A stretch of DNA of 39,937 nucleotides from Bryobacterales bacterium (GTDB taxonomy: Bacteria > Acidobacteriota > Terriglobia > Bryobacterales > Bryobacteraceae), in assembly GCA_027324255.1 (NCBI GenBank), contig DAHVTI010000067.1:1-39937 (forward strand). The letters run 5' to 3'. Shown here in pieces: positions 37,935 to 39,937 of the stretch. Position numbers and translations under genes: made by a program. The notes beneath the pieces were generated by a model. The model did not search any database. It worked only from the letters and a program-made list of their open reading frames with translations, and had not been told where the DNA came from. Within the stretch, counting starts at the first letter, position 1. The number at the start of each line of letters is the position of its first letter.

Positions 37935-38933
37935 TTGCGGCCCTTCGTTCCTTTCTTCCGCAATCCCCACCTGCTCACCATCGCGGGCAATTTCTGGCCG
38001 CGGGCCATCGATGAGCGGCGCTTTCCTACGCGCGAAGTCCTCTACGACACCGAGCCCGGCACGCGGGTGCTGATCCACGAGAACCGGCCGGAGGGCGAGG
38101 CGCGGCGCCCCGGCGGAGCCGTGGGAGAAGTGTTGCTGCACCACGGGCTGGAAGGATCGAGCCGCAGCGGGTACATGATCTCGCTGGCGCAGTGCCTGTT
38201 GGAGGCGGGCTACGCGGTGCACCGCATCAACATGCGGAGCTGCGGGGGCACGGAGCACCTCACCGATACGCTGTACCATTCGGGCCTGACCGGGGACGTG
38301 CGGACCATTCTGGAGCGCTTCCGCGCGGAGGGCCGCGGGCCGTGCTTTCTGGTGGGCTTTTCCCTCGGCGGCAACGTCAGCCTGAAACTGGCGGGGGAGA
38401 TGGGCGAGGAGGCGCGCGGGCTGCTGGCCGGCATCTGCGCCGTGTCGACGCCGATCGACCTGCACGCTTGCGTGCGGCGGCTGGCGGCGCTCGAAAACCG
38501 CATCTACGAGCGCCGCTTCATGCGCGGGTTGCGGGCGCGCTACCGGCGCAGGCACCTGTCCGATCCGCGGCGATTCCCCATCGAAGGGCTGGAGCGGACG
38601 CGCACCATCTTCGAGTTCGACGACCGGTTCACGGCCCAGGCGTTCGGCTTCGGCGACGCGCCGAACTACTACGCCACGCAGTCCGCGCTGCGGTTCCTCG
38701 ATGGCATCCGGCTGCCGGTGCTGATGGTGCAGGCCGAGGACGATCCGCTGATCCCGTTTTCGATTTACGAGCGGCCGGAAGTGAAGGAGAACCCTTACAT
38801 CCGGCTAGTGCGGGTGGGCGCCGGCGGCCACCTGGGGTTTATCGCGCGCGCGCGCCCGCGATTCTGGCTGGACGGGGTGGTGCGCGACTGGCTGGAGGAA
38901 CTTCGGAACAAAGCGCCCCTCCGCACCGTCTAG
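37935..38933 (+). CDS. YheT-like alpha/beta-hydrolase
   Basis: A 332-residue hydrolase of the YheT/ABHD1-3 family. The N-terminus FFRNPHLLTIAGNFWPR is the family's conserved opening (NPHLxT). EVLLHHGLEGSSRSGYM forms the oxyanion region, and CFLVGFSLGGNVSL the nucleophile elbow (Ser143). VLMVQAEDDPLIP (Asp269 or Asp270) and VGAGGHLGFI (His299) complete the triad. Family members are esterases, probably on short acyl or lipid substrates; the natural one is unknown. The start TTG 37935 is inferred because it is the only codon that keeps the conserved N-terminus; no clear ribosome site is seen. It lies 50 bases after the GAF-ANTAR gene and nine bases before the ABC permease gene, probably in one transcript. 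Confidence 0.86.
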   Translation: MRPFVPFFRNPHLLTIAGNFWPRAIDERRFPTREVLYDTEPGTRVLIHENRPEGEARRPGGAVGEVLLHHGLEGSSRSGYMISLAQCLLEAGYAVHRINMRSCGGTEHLTDTLYHSGLTGDVRTILERFRAEGRGPCFLVGFSLGGNVSLKLAGEMGEEARGLLAGICAVSTPIDLHACVRRLAALENRIYERRFMRGLRARYRRRHLSDPRRFPIEGLERTRTIFEFDDRFTAQAFGFGDAPNYYATQSALRFLDGIRLPVLMVQAEDDPLIPFSIYERPEVKENPYIRLVRVGAGGHLGFIARARPRFWLDGVVRDWLEELRNKAPLRTV

Positions 38934-38942
38934 CTCTAAGAG

Positions 38943-39937
38943 ATGAAATCCTTTGCCTCGATTTCCGAGGCGTTTCTCATTGCCGCCGCCAACCTGAGGT
39001 CGGCGAAGCTGCGCAGCTTCCTCACGCTGCTGGGCATCATTCTATCCACCACCACGCTGATCGCCGTGATGGCGCTGATTCACGGCATGAACGTCTATGT
39101 GGAGACGAAGATCGCGGACCTCGGCGCCGACGGGTTCGTGGTGGTGCGTTTCGCGTTCCTGGGCGATTGGGATCCGAAGAAGTTCCTGGAGCTGCAGCGG
39201 CGCAACCCGGAGCTGAAGCCGGAGGAGTACGAGTTCCTGAAGCAGCGGTCGACGCTGCTGCGGGCCGTCGGAATGTCCACCGACCGGCAGGCCGACGTCA
39301 CCTATCAGGGCCAGCGGAGCGAGGATGTCTCAATCACGGGCGGGACCTCCAACCTGAGTACGCTGAACAACATCCAGGTGGAAACGGGGCGCTACCTGAG
39401 CGACGGCGACGTCCAGGGCCGCCGGGCGGTGGCCTTCATCGGCGCCGACCTGCGCGACAAGTTCTTCCTGGGCGTGGATCCGGTGGGGAAGGTGATCTAC
39501 ATCCAGGGCAAGCCCTACGAAGTGATCGGCGTGGCCAAGCGCATCGGCAGCGTCTTCGGGCAGTCGCAGGACAACTTCGTGCACATGCCGATTTACACGC
39601 TGTTCAAGGCCTTCGGGGCGCGGCGCTGGCTGTCGTTCTCCTGCCAGGCGATCGACCACGAGCACTTTCAGCAGGCCATGGACGAGGTGAAGGTGCTGAT
39701 GCGCGCCTACCGCCACGTGGGGCCGGGCAAGGAAGACAACTTCATGCTGCTGAACTCGCAGTCGATCATGGGGGCCTGGGACCGGCTCACCGGGGCCATT
39801 GCGGCCACGGCGATGGCGGTGGTGAGCGTCTTCATGGTGGTGGGCGGCGTGGTGATCATGAACATCATGCTGGCGGTGGTGACGGAGAGGACGCAGGAGA
39901 TCGGCGTGCGGAAGTCTCTGGGCGCGCGGCGCAGCGA
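38943..39937 (+). CDS. MacB/FtsX-type ABC transporter permease, N-terminal part
   Basis: The first 331 residues are present and the frame runs off the window. An N-terminal membrane helix (RSFLTLLGIILSTTTLIAVMALIHG) follows the conserved 'A..NL...KLRSFLTLLGIi', typical of MacB-like permeases. A periplasmic core domain follows (VVVRFAFLGDWDPK, VETGRYLSDGDVQGRRAVAFIG, DPVGKVIYIQGKPYEVIGV). The second membrane helix starts near AATAMAVVSVFMVVGGVVIMNIML, with VTERTQEIGVRKSLGARRS, the standard FtsX-domain loop. Such permeases work with an ATPase and often an HlyD-like adaptor to drive export or lipoprotein transport; neither is adjacent. The start is ATG 38943 with TAAGAG upstream. Confidence 0.9.
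   Translation, partial: MKSFASISEAFLIAAANLRSAKLRSFLTLLGIILSTTTLIAVMALIHGMNVYVETKIADLGADGFVVVRFAFLGDWDPKKFLELQRRNPELKPEEYEFLKQRSTLLRAVGMSTDRQADVTYQGQRSEDVSITGGTSNLSTLNNIQVETGRYLSDGDVQGRRAVAFIGADLRDKFFLGVDPVGKVIYIQGKPYEVIGVAKRIGSVFGQSQDNFVHMPIYTLFKAFGARRWLSFSCQAIDHEHFQQAMDEVKVLMRAYRHVGPGKEDNFMLLNSQSIMGAWDRLTGAIAATAMAVVSVFMVVGGVVIMNIMLAVVTERTQEIGVRKSLGARRS

Overview
The window is GC-rich bacterial chromosome and looks acidobacterial, most like the Solibacter/Bryobacter branch. This rests on family content read by eye: a DUF1080 protein, two PEP-CTERM proteins, a TonB-receptor remnant of the large acidobacterial type, a DUF1570-TPR protein, a GAF-ANTAR regulator and UroD-superfamily proteins. No rRNA, tRNA, CRISPR array or intact insertion sequence was seen.

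Layout. 1-13.1 kb: end of a DUF1080 protein, a PEP-CTERM protein, a lipoprotein overlapping a [2Fe-2S] ferredoxin, argS, a SWIM/SNF2 helicase divergent from two UroD-family genes, a decayed patch with two gene remnants, and a hybrid sensor kinase. 13.3-19.5 kb: two TlpA-type thiol-disulfide proteins, an HlyD-like adaptor, a family 9 glycosyltransferase and a CPA2 antiporter. 19.6-21.6 kb: a ric-nnrS-like nitrosative-stress pair with a Crp/Fnr-type palindrome upstream. 21.7-26.6 kb: an exported clan-A glycosidase and a DPP-IV peptidase. 26.7-29.7 kb: ruvX-mltG-hypothetical and a Tat-exported lactonase-fold protein. 29.7-33.8 kb: an AT-rich leader and second PEP-CTERM gene, a metzincin protease, and a peroxiredoxin with an in-frame TGA. 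33.8-39.9 kb: an enolase-superfamily dehydratase, a DUF1570-TPR protein, a GAF-ANTAR regulator, a YheT-like hydrolase and the start of a MacB-type permease.

Two observations stand out. First, the exported peroxiredoxin at 33274-33801 has TGA exactly where the peroxidatic cysteine of the PxxxTxxC motif belongs, and a bacterial SECIS-like hairpin follows it, so it is a strong selenoprotein candidate. Second, strand composition flips from C-rich to G-rich on the + strand at about 13.0-13.35 kb in genes of both orientations. That is the polarity expected at a replication origin, though an inversion edge or an assembly join would look the same.

The common theme is the cell envelope and redox defence: many products are exported (thiol-disulfide proteins, selenoperoxiredoxin candidate, peptidases, glycosidase, PEP-CTERM proteins), alongside nitric-oxide repair and cell-wall trimming (MltG).
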